Counted from the first letter of the stretch, positions 1-10,373 are shown. The stretch: 64,000 nucleotides of DNA from Antedon mediterranea (GCF_964355755.1 NC_092678.1:10824922-10888921); one strand, 5' to 3'. Notes: a model not told the origin generated them from the letters alone. Translations and numbers: made by a program.

Positions 1-6
1 CGTCTC

Positions 7-19
7 CAAATGCGATTTG
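7..19. other. Second dyad per monomer, CAAAT-GCG-ATTTG
   Basis: The arms CAAAT and ATTTG are exact reverse complements around a GCG centre. The element lies near the monomer boundary in A, B, D and F and is about 52 bp from the TTTTCGAAAA palindrome in the same register. Copies with caatttg, ccgattt or ctattt show occasional arm or loop changes, so it is conserved but not invariant. Confidence 0.7.
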
Positions 20-42
20 AAGATATTCTGAGCACTTTGGTG

Positions 43-98
43 TTTTTATGTTAAAAAGTTTTTTCGAAAATCACAAAATGGTCTAAAACGTCTCCAAA
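43..98 (+). other. Phased A/T-tracts, predicted intrinsic curvature
   Basis: Tracts of 3-6 A or T begin at about 43, 53, 59, 67, 75, 85 and 96, so many lie 8-11 bp apart, near one helical turn. Phased A-tracts are known to curve DNA and are frequent in satellites. Curvature was not calculated here; the spacing is read directly from the first monomers. Confidence 0.6.
61..70. other. Perfect 10-bp palindrome TTTTCGAAAA inside the monomer
   Basis: TTTTCGAAAA is its own reverse complement and recurs in nearly every A and B monomer and in many D and F monomers. In C, E and the catcg forms of D and F only the CGAAA half remains. In H it is removed by the 30-bp deletion. A protein-binding or non-B-DNA role is inference; the symmetry itself is directly visible. 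Confidence 0.85.
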
Positions 99-632
99 TG
101 CGATTTGAAGATATTCTGAGCACTTTGGTGTTTTTATGTTAAAAAGTTTTTTCGAAAATCACAAAATGGTCTAAAACGTCTCCAAATGCGATTTGAAGCT
201 ATTCTGTACACTTTGATGTTTTGTGTGAAAAAGTTTTGTCGAAATGCTCAAAATGGTTTAAAACGTTTTTAAAACGATATTAAGTTATTTTGTGCTCTTT
301 GATGTTTTTGTGTAACCAAGTTTCATCGAAATGAACAAAATGGTCTAAAACGTCTCCAAATGCGATTTGAAGCTTTTCCAAGCACTTTGCTGTTTTTATG
401 TTAACAAGTTTTTTCGAAAATCACAAAATGGTGTAAAACGTCTCAAAATGCGATTTGAAGGTATTCTGAGCACTTTGGTGTTTTTGTGTGAAAAGTTTTA
501 ACGAAATGCTCAAAATGGTCTAAAACGGTTCTAATGTGATTTTAAGCTATTCTAGACACTTTGATGTTTTGTGTGAAAAAGTTTTCTCGAAATGCTCAAA
601 ATGGTCTAAAACGTTTTCCAATACCATATTAA

Positions 633-690
633 GCTATTTTGTGCAATTTGATGTTTTTGTGTAACCAAGTTTTTTGAAATGCGATTTGAA
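633..690 (+). repeat. Short monomer, type H (58 bp, 30 bp deleted)
   Basis: H reads like an F monomer up to accaagtttttt, then jumps to gaaatgcgatttgaa, losing about 30 bp including the palindrome and the aaaatggtctaaaacg core. AAA occurs at both sides of the lost stretch, so a microhomology deletion is likely. The same deletion is at 12017-12074, 13115-13172, 22523-22580, 23533-23590, 39856-39913 and 49733-49790. Undeleted relatives with gtgcaatttg are near 42.6, 42.8, 52.7 and 52.9 kb, so the deletion looks derived and then copied as part of larger segments. Confidence 0.85.
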
Positions 691-837
691 GATATTCTGA
701 GGACTTTGGTGTTTTTATGTTAAAAAGTTTTTTCGAAAATCACAAAATGGTCTAAAACGTCTCCAAATGCGATTTGAAGATATTCTGAGCACTTTGGTGT
801 TTTTATGTTAAAAAGTATTTTCGAAAATCACAAAATG

Positions 838-843
838 GTCATT
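838..843. other. Left inversion junction, centre of a foldback palindrome
   Basis: Forward sequence stops inside a monomer at aaaatggtc (840) and reverse sequence starts at atttcgttaaaac (841). The A monomer on the left and the reversed C monomer on the right are imperfect inverted repeats with almost no spacer. The array could therefore fold back on itself over hundreds of base pairs. No inserted sequence is visible at the join. Confidence 0.9.
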
Positions 844-3800
844 TCGTTAAAACTTTTCACACAAAAACACCAAAGTGCTCAGAATACCTTCAAATCGCAT
901 TTTGAGACGTTTTAGACCATTTTGTGATTTTCGAAAATACTTTTTAACAGAAAAACACCAAAGTGCTCAGAATATCTTCAAATCGCATTTGGAGACGTTT
1001 TAGACCATTTTGTGATTTTCGAAAAAACTTTTTAACATAAAAACACCAAAGTGCTCAGAATATCTTCAAATCGCATTTGGAGACGTTTTAGACCATTTTG
1101 TGATTTTCGAAAAAACTTGTTAACATAAAAACAGCAAAGTGCTTAGAAAAGCTTCAAATCGCATTTGGAGACGTTTTAGACCATTTTGTTCATTTCGATA
1201 AAACTTGGTTACACAAAAACATCAAAGAGCACAAAATAGCTTAATATCGTTTTAAAAACGTTTTAGACCATTTTGAGCATTTCGACAAAACTTTTTTCAC
1301 ACAAAACATCAAAGTGTACAGAATAGCTTCAAATCGCATTTGGAGACGTTTTAGACCATTTTGTGATTTTCGAAAAAACTTGTTAACATAAAAACACCAA
1401 AGTGCTTAGAAAAGCTTCAAATCGCATTTGGAGACGTTTTAGACCATTTTGTGATTTTCGAAAAAACTTGGTTACACAAAAACATCAAAGTGGTTAAAAT
1501 CACATTAGAAACCGTTTTAGACCATTTTGAGCATTTCGTTAAAACTTTTCACACAAAAACACCAAAGTGCTCAGAATACCTTCAAATCGCATTTTAAAAC
1601 GTTTTAGACCATTTTGTGATTTTCGAAAAAACTTGTTAACATAAAAACACCAAAGTGCTTAGAAAAGCTTCAAATCGCATTTGGAGACGTTTTAGACCAT
1701 TTTGTGATTTTCGAAAAAACTTGGTTACACAAAAACATCAAAGAGCACAAAATAGCTTTATATCGTTTTAAAAACGTTTTAGACCATTTTGAGCATTTCG
1801 ATGAAACTTGGTTGTACAAAAACATCAAAGTGCTTAAAATCACATTAGAACCGTTTTAGACCATTTTGAGCTTTTCGTTAAAACTTTTCACACAAAAACA
1901 CCAAAGTGCTCAGAATATCTTCAAATCGCATTTGGAGACGTTTTAGACCATTTTGTGATTTTCGAAAAAACTTTTTAACATAAAAACACCAAAGTGCTCA
2001 GAATATCTTCAAATCGCATTTGGAGACGTTTTGGACCATTTTGTGATTTTCGAAAAAACTTGTTAACATAAAAACAGCAAAGTGCTTAGAAAAGCTTCAA
2101 ATCGCATTTGGAGACGTTTTAGACCATTTTGTGCATTTCGATGAAACTTGGTTATACAAAAACATCAAAGAGCACAAAATAGCTTAATATCGTTTTAAAA
2201 ACGTTTTAAACCATTTTGAGCATTTCGACAAAACTTTTTCACACAAAACATCAAAGTGTACAGAATAGCTTCAAATCGCATTTGGAGACGTTTTAGACCA
2301 TTTTGTGATTTTCGAAAAAACTTTTTAACATAAAAACACCAAAGTGCTCAGAATATCTTCAAATCGCATTTGGAGACGTTTTAGACCATTTTGTGATTTT
2401 CGAAAAAACTTTTTAACATAAAAACACCAAAGTGCTCAGAATATCTTCAAATCGCATTTGGAGACGTTTTAGACCATTTTGTGATTTTCGAAAAAGCTTG
2501 TTAAAATAAAAACAGCAAAGTGCTTGGAAAAGCTTCAAATCGCATTTGGAGACATTTTAGACCATTTTGTGCATTTCGATGAAACTTGGTTTTACAAAAA
2601 CATCAAAGTGCTTAAAATCACATTAGAAACCGTTTTAGACAATTTTGAGCATTTCGTTAAAACTTTTCACACAAAAACACCAAAGTGCTCAGAATACCTT
2701 CAAATCGCATTTTGAGACGTTTTAGACCATTTTGTGATTTTCGAAAAAACCTGTTAACATAAAAACAGCAAAGTGCTTGGAAAAGCTTCAAATCGCATTT
2801 GGAGACGTTTTAGACCATTTTGTTCATTTCGATAAAACTTGGTTACACAAAAACATCAAAGAGCACAAAATAGCTCAATATCGTTTTAAAAACGTTTTAG
2901 ACCATTTTGAGCATTTCGACAAAACTTTTTTCACACAAAACATCAAAGTGTACAGAATAGCTTCAAATCGCATTTGGAGACGTTTTAGACCATTTTGTGA
3001 TTTTCGAAAAAACTTGGTTACACAAAAACATCAAAGTGCTTAAAATCACATTAGAAACCGTTTTAGACCATTTTGAGCATTTCGTTAAAACTTTTCACAC
3101 AAAAACACCAAAGTGCTCAGAATACCTTCAAATCGCATTTTGAGACGTTTTAGACCATTTTGTGATTTTCGAAAAAACTTGTTAACATAAAAACACCAAA
3201 GTGCTTAGAAAAGCTTCAAATCGCATATGGAGACGTTTTAGACCATTTTGTTATTTTCGAAAAAACTTGGTTACACAAAAACATCAAAGAGCACAAAATA
3301 GCTTAATATCGTTTTAAAAACGTTTTAGACCATTTTGAGCTTTTCGTTAAAACTTTTCACACAAAAACACCAAAGTGCTCAGAATATCTTCAAATCGCAT
3401 TTGGAGACGTTTTAGACCATTTTGTGATTTTCGAAAAAACTTTTTAACATAAAAACACCAAAGTGCTCAGAATATCTTCAAATCGCATTTGGAGACGTTT
3501 TAGACCATTTTGTGATTTTCGAAAAAACTTGTTAACATAAAAACAGCAAAGTGCTTAGAAAAGCTTCAAATCGCATTTGGAGACGTTTTAGACCATTTTG
3601 TGCATTTCGATGAAACTTGGTTATACAAAAACATCAAAGAGCACAAAATAGCTTAATATCGTTTTAAAAACGTTTTAAACCATTTTGAGCATTTCGACAA
3701 AACTTTTTCACACAAAACATCAAAGTGTACAGAATAGCTTCAAATCGCATTTGGAGACGTTTTAGACCATTTTGTGATTTTCGAAAAAACTTTTTAACAT

Positions 3801-4014
3801 AAAAACACCAAAGTGCTCAGAATATCTTCAAATCGCATTTGGAGACGTTTTAGACCATTTTGTGATTTGCGAAAAAACTTGTTAACATAAAAACACCAAA
3901 GTGCTTAGAAAAGCTTCAAATCGCATTTGGAGACGTTTTAGACCATTTTGTGATTTTCGAAAAAACTTGGTTACACAAAAACATCAAAGAGCACAAAATA
4001 GCTTAATATCGTTT
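841..4014 (-). repeat. Inverted 3.2-kb block of the same satellite
   Basis: From 841 the monomers read as the reverse complement (accaaagtgctcag, ttcaaatcgcattt, gacgttttagacc), and forward reading resumes at about 4015-4021. Inside, 2.0-3.3 kb read backwards matches about 23.9-25.2, 36.97-38.2 and 47.3-48.5 kb, including the aagctttttcg variant. Near the left end, 935-955 carries in reverse the rare ctgttaaaaagtattttcg form. An internal duplication of about 480 bp has a spacing of 1,469 bp (about 1860-2340 and 3330-3810), marked by gagcttttcg and cgttttaaacc. Confidence 0.93.
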
Positions 4015-4024
4015 AATCGTCTAA
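4011..4024. other. Right inversion junction
   Basis: Reverse sequence ends within cttaatatcgttt (E monomer tail read backwards), and forward sequence resumes in a C monomer tail at ctaatgtgatttt (4021). The short aatcgt between them fits neither side cleanly, so a few bases of filler or mutation probably mark the break. The exact base cannot be fixed because both sides share short matches. Confidence 0.8.
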
Positions 4025-6787
4025 TGTGATTTTAAGCACTTTGATGTTTTTGTACAACCAAGTTTCATCGAAATGCTCAAAATGGTCTAAAACGTTTTTA
4101 AAACGATATAAAGCTATTTTGTGCTCTTTGATGTTTTTGTGTAACCAAGTTTTTTCGAAAATCACAAAATGGTCTAAAACGTCTCCAAATGCGATTTGAA
4201 GCTTTTCTAAGCACTTTGGTGTTTTTATGTTAACAAGTTTTTTCGAAAATCACAAAATGGTCTAAAACGTTTTAAAATGCGATTTGAAGGTATTCTGAGC
4301 ACTTTGGTGTTTTTGTGTGAAAAGTTTTAACGAAATGCTCAAAATGGTCTAAAACGGTTTCTAATGTGATTTTAACCACTTTGATGTTTTTGTGTAACCA
4401 AGTTTTTTCGAAAATCACAAAATGGTCTAAAACGTCTCCAAATGCGATTTGAAGCTTTTCTAAGCACTTTGGTGTTTTTATGTTAACAAGTTTTTTCGAA
4501 AATCACAAAATGGTCTAAAACGTCTCCAAATGCGATTTGAAGCTATTCTGTACACTTTGATGTTTTGTGTGAAAAAAGTTTTGTCGAAATGCTCAAAATG
4601 GTCTAAAACGTTTTTAAAACGATATTAAGCTATTTTGTGCTCTTTGATGTTTTTGTGTAACCAAGTTTTATCGAAATGAACAAAATGGTCTAAAACGTCT
4701 CCAAATGCGATTTGAAGCTTTTCTAAGCACTTTGCTGTTTTTATGTTAACAAGTTTTTTCGAAAATCACAAAATGGTCTAAAACGTCTCCAAATGCGATT
4801 TGAAGATATTCTGAGCACTTTGGTGTTTTTATGTTAAAAAGTTTTTTCGAAAATCACAAAATGGTCTAAAACGTCTCCAAATGCGATTTGAAGATATTCT
4901 GAGCACTTTGGTGTTTTTCTGTTAAAAAGTATTTTCGAAAATCACAAAATGGTCTAAAACGTCTCCAAATGCAATTTGAAGCTATTCTGTACACTTTGAT
5001 GTTTTGTGTGAAAAAGTTTTGTCAAAATGCTCAAAATGGTCTAAAACGTTTTTAAAACGATATTAAGCTATTTTGTGCTCTTTGATGTTTTTGTATAACC
5101 AAGTTTTTTCGAAAATCACAAAATGGTCTAAAACGTCTCCAAATGCGATTTGAAGCTTTTCTAAACACTTTGGTGTTTTTATGTTAACAAGTTTTTTCGA
5201 AAATCACAAAATGGTCTAAAACGTCTCCAAATCCGATTTGAAGCTATTCTGTACACTTTGATGTTTTGTGTGAAAAAGTTTTGTCGAAATGCTCAAAATG
5301 GTCTAAAACGTTTTTAAAACGATATTAAGCTATTTTGTGCTCTTTGATGTTTTTGTGTAACCAAGTTTCATCGATATGAACAAAATGGTCTAAAACGTCT
5401 CAAAATGCGATTTGAAGGTATTCTGAGCACTTTGGTGTTTTTGGGTGAAAAGTTTTAACGAAATGCTCAAAATGGTCTAAAACGGTTTCTAATGTGATTT
5501 TAAGCACTTTGAAGTATTTGTAAAAACAAGTTTCATCGAAATGCACAAAATAGTCTAAAACGTCTCCAAATGCGATTTGAAGCTTTTCTAAGCACTTTGG
5601 TGTTTTTATGTTAACAAGTTTTTTCGAAAATCACAAAATGGTCTAAAACGTCTCCAAATGCGATTTGAAGATATTCTGAGCACTTTTGTGTTTTTATGTT
5701 AAAAAGTATTTTCGAAAATCACAAAATGGTCTAAAACGTCTCCAAATGCGATTTGAAGCTCTTCTGTACACTTTGATGTTTTGTGTGAAAAAGTTTAGTC
5801 GAAATGCTCAAAATGGTCTAAAACGTTTTTAAAATGATATTAAGCTATTTTGTGCTCTTTGATGTTTTTGTGTAACCAAGTTTCATCGAAATGAACAAAA
5901 TGGTCTAAAACGTCTCCAAATGCGATTTGAAGCTTTTCTAAGCACTTTGGTGTTTTTATGTTAACAAGTTTTTTCGAAAATCACAAAATGGTCTAAAACG
6001 TCTCCAAATGCGATTTGAAGATATTCTGAGCACTTTGCTGTTTTTATGTTAACAAGTTTTTTCGAAAATCACAAAATGGTCTAAAACGTCTCAAAATGCT
6101 ATTTGAAGGTATTCTGAGCACTTTGGTGTTTTTGTGTGAAAAGTTTTAACGAAATGCTCAAAATGGTCTAAAACGGTTCTAATGTGATTTTAAACACTTT
6201 GATGTTTTGTGTGAAAAAGTTTTGTCAAAATGCTCAAAATGGTCTAAAACGTTTTTAAAACGATATTAAGCTATTTTGTGCTCTTTGATGTTTTTGTATA
6301 ACCAAGTTTTTTCGAAAATCACAAAATGGTCTAAAACGTCTCCAAATGCGATTTGAAGATATTCTGAGCACTTTGGTGTTTTTATGTTAAAAAGTTTTTT
6401 CGAAAATCACAAAATGGTCTAAAACGTCTCCAAATGCGATTTGAAGATATTCTGAGCACTTTGGTGTTTTTATGTTAAAAAGTTTTTTCGAAAATCACAA
6501 AATGGTCTAAAACGTCTCCAAATGCGATTTGAAGCTATTCTATACACTTTGATGTTTTGTGTTAAAAAGTTTTGTCGAAATGCTCAAAATGGTTTAAAAC
6601 GTTTTTAAAACGATATTAAGCTATTTTGTGCTCTTTGATGTTTTTGTGTAACCAAGTTTCATCGAAATGAACAAAATGGTCTAAAACGTCTCCAAATGCG
6701 ATTTGAAGCTTTTCCAAGCACTTTGCTGTTTTTATGTTAACAAGTTTTTTCGAAAATCACAAAATTGTCTAAAACGTCTCAAAATGC
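4015..6787 (+). repeat. Forward segment, copy of about 25.3-28.08 kb
   Basis: From about 4.08 kb this segment tracks 25.38 kb onwards with offset 21,296. Shared rare variants are gatataaagc, cgttttaaaatgcg, ctgttaaaaagtattttcg (4915-4935), gcaatttgaag, aaatccgatttg, catcgatatgaac, the gggtg form of C at 5443, gaagtatttg, aaaatagtc and gtttagtcg. The gggtg segment recurs seven times: 5443, 13977, 26739, 32576, 56708, 58173 and 60846. No gene is seen. Confidence 0.87.
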
Positions 6788-8061
6788 GATTTGAAGGTAT
6801 TCTGAGCACTTTGGTGTTTTTGTGTGAAAAGTTTTAACGAAAAGCTCAAAATGGTCTAAAACGGTTCTAATGTGATTTTAAGCACTTTGATGTTTTTGTA
6901 CAACCAAGTTTCATCGAAATGCTCAAAATGGTCTAAAACGTTTTTAAAACGATATTAAGCTATTTTGTGCTCTTTGATGTTTTTGTGTAACCAAGTTTTT
7001 TCGAAAATCACAAAATGGTCTAAAACGTCTCCAAATGCGATTTGAAGCTTTTCTAAGCACTTTGGTGTTTTTATGTTAACAAGTTTTTTCGAAAATCACA
7101 AAATGGTCTAAAACGTCTCCAAATGCGATTTGAAGGTATTCTGAGCACTTTGGTGTTTTTGTGTGAAAAGTTTTAACGAAATGCTCAAAATGGTCTAAAA
7201 CGGTTTCTAATGTGATTTTAACCACTTTGATGTTTTTGTGTAACCAAGTTCTTTTCGAAAATCACAAAATGGTCTAAAACGTCTCCAAATGCGATTTGAA
7301 GCTTTTCTAAGCACTTTGGTGTTTTTATGTTAACAAGTTTTTTCGAAAATCACAAAATGGTCTAAAACGTCTCAAAATGCGATTTGAAGGTATTCTGAGC
7401 ACTTTGGTGTTTTTGTGTGAAAAGTTTTAACGAAATGCTCAAAATGGTCTAAAACGGTTTCTAATGTGATTTTAACCACTTTGATGTTTTTGTGTAACCA
7501 AGTTTTTTCGAAAATCACAAAATGGTCTAAAACGTCTCCAAATGCGATTTGAAGCTTTTCTAAGCACTTTGGTGTTTTTATGTTAACAAGTTTTTTCGAA
7601 AATCACAAAATGGTCTAAAACGTCTCCAAATGCGATTTGAAGCTATTCTGTACACTTTGATGTTTTGTGTGAAAAGTTTTAACGAAATGCTCAAAATTGT
7701 CTAAAACGATTTCTAATGTGATTTTAAGCACTTTGATGTTTTTGTAAAACCAAGTTTCATCGAAATGCACAAAATGGTCTAAAACGTCTCCAAATGCGAT
7801 TTGAAGCTTTTCCAAGCACTTTGGTGTTTTAATGTTAACAAGGTTTTTCGAAAATCACAAAATGGTCTAAAACGTCTCCAAATGCGATTTTAAGCTTTTC
7901 CAAGCACTTTGCTGTTTTTATGTTAACAAGTTTTTTCGAAAATCACAAAATGGTCTAAAACGTCTCCAAATGCGATTTGAAGATATTCTGAGCACTTTGC
8001 TGTTTTTATGTTAACAAGTTTTTTCGAAAATCACAAAATGGTCTAAAACGTCTCAAAATGC
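6788..8061 (+). repeat. 1,274-bp tandem duplication, copy 1
   Basis: Rare variants repeat 1,274 bp downstream: acgaaaagctc (6841 and 8115), gtacaaccaag (6897 and 8171), the one-base-longer ccaagttcttttcg (about 7247 and 8521), aaaacgatttctaatg, and gattttaagcttttcc (7889 and 9163). The left limit lies between about 6787, where copy 1 has gcgatttgaagg and copy 2 has gctatttgaagg, and the first shared variant. It contains mixed B, C, D, E, F and A monomers and no gene. Confidence 0.87.
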
Positions 8062-9335
8062 TATTTGAAGGTATTCTGAGCACTTTGGTGTTTTTGTGTG
8101 AAAAGTTTTAACGAAAAGCTCAAAATGGTCTAAAACGGTTCTAATGTGATTTTAAGCACTTTGATGTTTTTGTACAACCAAGTTTCATCGAAATGCTCAA
8201 AATGGTCTAAAACGTTTTTAAAACGATATTAAGCTATTTTGTGCTCTTTGATGTTTTTGTGTAACCAAGTTTTTTCGAAAATCACAAAATGGTCTAAAAC
8301 GTCTCCAAATGCGATTTGAAGCTTTTCTAAGCACTTTGGTGTTTTTATGTTAACAAGTTTTTTCGAAAATCACAAAATGGTCTAAAACGTCTCAAAATGC
8401 GATTTGAAGGTATTCTGAGCACTTTGGTGTTTTTGTGTGAAAAGTTTTAACGAAATGCTCAAAATGGTCTAAAACGGTTTCTAATGTGATTTTAACCACT
8501 TTGATGTTTTTGTGTAACCAAGTTCTTTTCGAAAATCACAAAATGGTCTAAAACGTCTCCAAATGCGATTTGAAGCTTTTCTAAGCACTTTGGTGTTTTT
8601 ATGTTAACAAGTTTTTTCGAAAATCACAAAATGGTCTAAAACGTCTCAAAATGCGATTTGAAGGTATTCTGAGCACTTTGGTGTTTTTGTGTGAAAAGTT
8701 TTAACGAAATGCTCAAAATGGTCTAAAACGGTTTCTAATGTGATTTTAACCACTTTGATGTTTTTGTGTAACCAAGTTTTTTCGAAAATCACAAAATGGT
8801 CTAAAACGTCTCCAAATGCGATTTGAAACTTTTCTAAGCACTTTGGTGTTTTTATGTTAACAAGTTTTTTCGAAAATCACAAAATGGTCTAAAACGTCTC
8901 CAAATGCGATTTGAAGCTATTCTGTACACTTTGATGTTTTGTGTGAAAAGTTTTAACGAAATGCTCAAAATTGTCTAAAACGATTTCTAATGTGATTTTA
9001 AGCACTTTGATGTTTTTGTAAAACCAAGTTTCATCGAAATGCACAAAATGGTCTAAAACGTCTCCAAATGCGATTTGAAGCTTTTCCAAGCACTTTGGTG
9101 TTTTTATGTTAACAAGGTTTTTCGAAAATCACAAAATGGTCTAAAACGTCTCCAAATGCGATTTTAAGCTTTTCCAAGCACTTTGCTGTTTTTATGTTAA
9201 CAAGTTTTTTCGAAAATCACAAAATGGTCTAAAACGTCTCCAAATGCGATTTGAAGATATTCTGAGCACTTTGCTGTTTTTATGTTAACAAGTTTTTTCG
9301 AAAATCACAAAATGGTCTAAAACGTCTCAAAATGC
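8062..9335 (+). repeat. 1,274-bp tandem duplication, copy 2
   Basis: This is the second copy of the preceding block. It ends before about 9385, where acgaaatgctc replaces the acgaaaagctc seen at 8115. The two copies differ at only a few positions on reading, for example gatttgaaact here at about 8827 against gatttgaagct at about 7553, so the event is young compared with monomer divergence. Confidence 0.86.
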
Positions 9336-10287
9336 TATTTGAAGGTATTCTGAGCACTTTGGTGTTTTTGTGTGAAAAGTTTTAACGAAATGCTCAAAAT
9401 GGTCTAAAACGGTTCTAATGTAATTTTAAGCACTTTGATGTTTTTGTATAACCAAGTTTCATCGAAATGCTCAAAATGGTCTAAAACGTTTTTAAAACGA
9501 TATTAAGCTATTTTGTGCTCTTTGATGTTTTTGTGTAACGAAGTTTCATCGAAATGAACAAAATGGTCTAAAACGTCTCCAAATGCGATTTGAAGCTTTT
9601 CCAAGCACTTTGCTGTTTTTATGTTAACAAGTTTTTTCGAAAATCACAAAATGGCCTAAAACGTGTTAAAATGCGATTTCAAGGTATTCTGAGCACTTTG
9701 GTGTTTTTGTGTGAAAGGTTTTAACGAAATGCTCAAAATGGTCTAAAACGGTTTCTAATGTGATTTTAAGCACTTTGATGTTTTTGTATAACCAAGTTTC
9801 ATCGAAATGCACAAAATGGTCTAAAACGTCTCCAAATGCGATTTGAAGCTTTTCTAAGCACTTTGCTGTTTTTATGTTAACAAGTTTTTTCGAAAATCAC
9901 AAAATGGTCTAAAACGTCTCCAAATGCGATTTGAAGATATTCTGAGCACTTTGGTGTTTTTATGTTAAAAAGTTTTTTAGAAAATCACAAAATGGTCTAA
10001 AACGTCTCCAAATGCGATTTGAAGATATTCTGAGCACTTTGGTGTTTTTATGTTAAAAAGTTTTTTCGAAAATCACAAAATGGTCTAAAACGTCTCCAAA
10101 TGCGATTTGAAGATATTCTGAGCACTTTGGTGTTTTTATGTTAAAAAGTTTTTTCGAAAATCACAAAATGGTCTAAAACGTCTCCAAATGCGATTTGAAG
10201 ATATTCTGAGCACTTTGGTGTTTTTATGTTAAAAAGTTTTTTCGAAAATCACAAAATGGTCTAAAACGTCTCCAAATGCGATTTGAA
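9336..10287 (+). repeat. Segment with four consecutive A monomers, present three times
   Basis: It matches 17459-18410 (offset 8,123) and about 30220-31171 (a further 12,761). Shared variants are ttctaatgtaatttt, gtgtaacgaag (9535-9543), gatttcaagg, gtgaaaggtttt and ttttttagaaaatc (about 9973), the last destroying the palindrome in one A monomer. A private acgtgttaaaatg occurs at about 9661. The run of four A monomers at its end is the longest homogeneous run in the window. Confidence 0.86.
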
Positions 10288-10373
10288 GCTATTCTGTACA
10301 CTTTGATGTTTTGTGTGAAAAAGTTTTGTCGAAATGCTCAAAATGGTCTAAAACGTTTTTAAAACGATATTAA
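10288..10373 (+). repeat. Exemplar monomer, type E (86 bp)
   Basis: E starts gctattctgtacacttt, has a shortened gttttgtgtg, and ends cgtttttaaaacgatattaa. Its tail lacks the CAAAT-GCG-ATTTG dyad and carries instead the 13-bp near-perfect palindrome CGTTTT-T-AAAACG (10354-10366). E is almost always followed by F or an F-like monomer. Confidence 0.88.
10354..10366. other. E-specific palindrome CGTTTT-T-AAAACG
   Basis: The six-base arms CGTTTT and AAAACG are exact reverse complements around one T. It sits where other monomers carry the CAAAT-GCG-ATTTG dyad, so E keeps a dyad near the boundary by different bases. A variant E tail, cgtttttaaatacgatatt (about 12.67, 23.09, 41.88, 43.43, 52.02 and 53.57 kb), breaks one arm. 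Confidence 0.7.

Larger units (their letters stand above)
22..109 (+). repeat. Exemplar monomer, type A (88 bp)
   Basis: Type A begins gatattctgagcacttt and ends aatgcgatttgaa. It carries ttaaaaagttttttcgaaaa in the middle and is the most homogeneous class. It often occurs as runs of two identical copies (for example 22-197) and as runs of four (about 9.9-10.3, 18.05-18.4 and 30.8-31.2 kb). Type B differs mainly at the start (gcttttctaa or gcttttccaa) and by ttaacaag in place of ttaaaaag. B monomers with gcttttccaa usually also read ctttgctg instead of ctttggtg. Confidence 0.93.
1..840 (+). repeat. Forward segment matching 11385-12224
   Basis: This stretch contains A-A-E-F-B-C-G-H-A-A. It shares rare markers with about 11.4-12.2 kb (offset 11,384) and about 22.0-22.6 kb: aagttatttt after E, aaaatggtgtaaaacg, the G monomer with ccaataccatatt, the 58-bp H monomer and the private ctgaggac at 697-704. 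The 22-kb copy lacks two monomers relative to the other two, seen as the offset falling by 88 bp at each gap. The copy probably starts left of the window. Confidence 0.88.

Noticed and set aside
61-70. TATA-like or promoter elements in the AT-rich core
   Set aside because: AT-rich strings occur in every monomer and carry no information on transcription start. No supporting context was found.
838-4024. Inverted block as a transposon or foldback element
   Set aside because: No terminal repeats distinct from the satellite, no target duplication and no coding potential; the content is the same satellite in reverse.
7615-7815. Family of 60-66-residue reading frames (for example 7615-7815, 8889-9089, 10533-10724, 19842-20033, 53151-53333)
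   Set aside because: All start at the same ATG in B-type tails and read through two or three monomers. Because 88 is not a multiple of 3, the frame rotates at each monomer and stops follow. They are shadows of the satellite.
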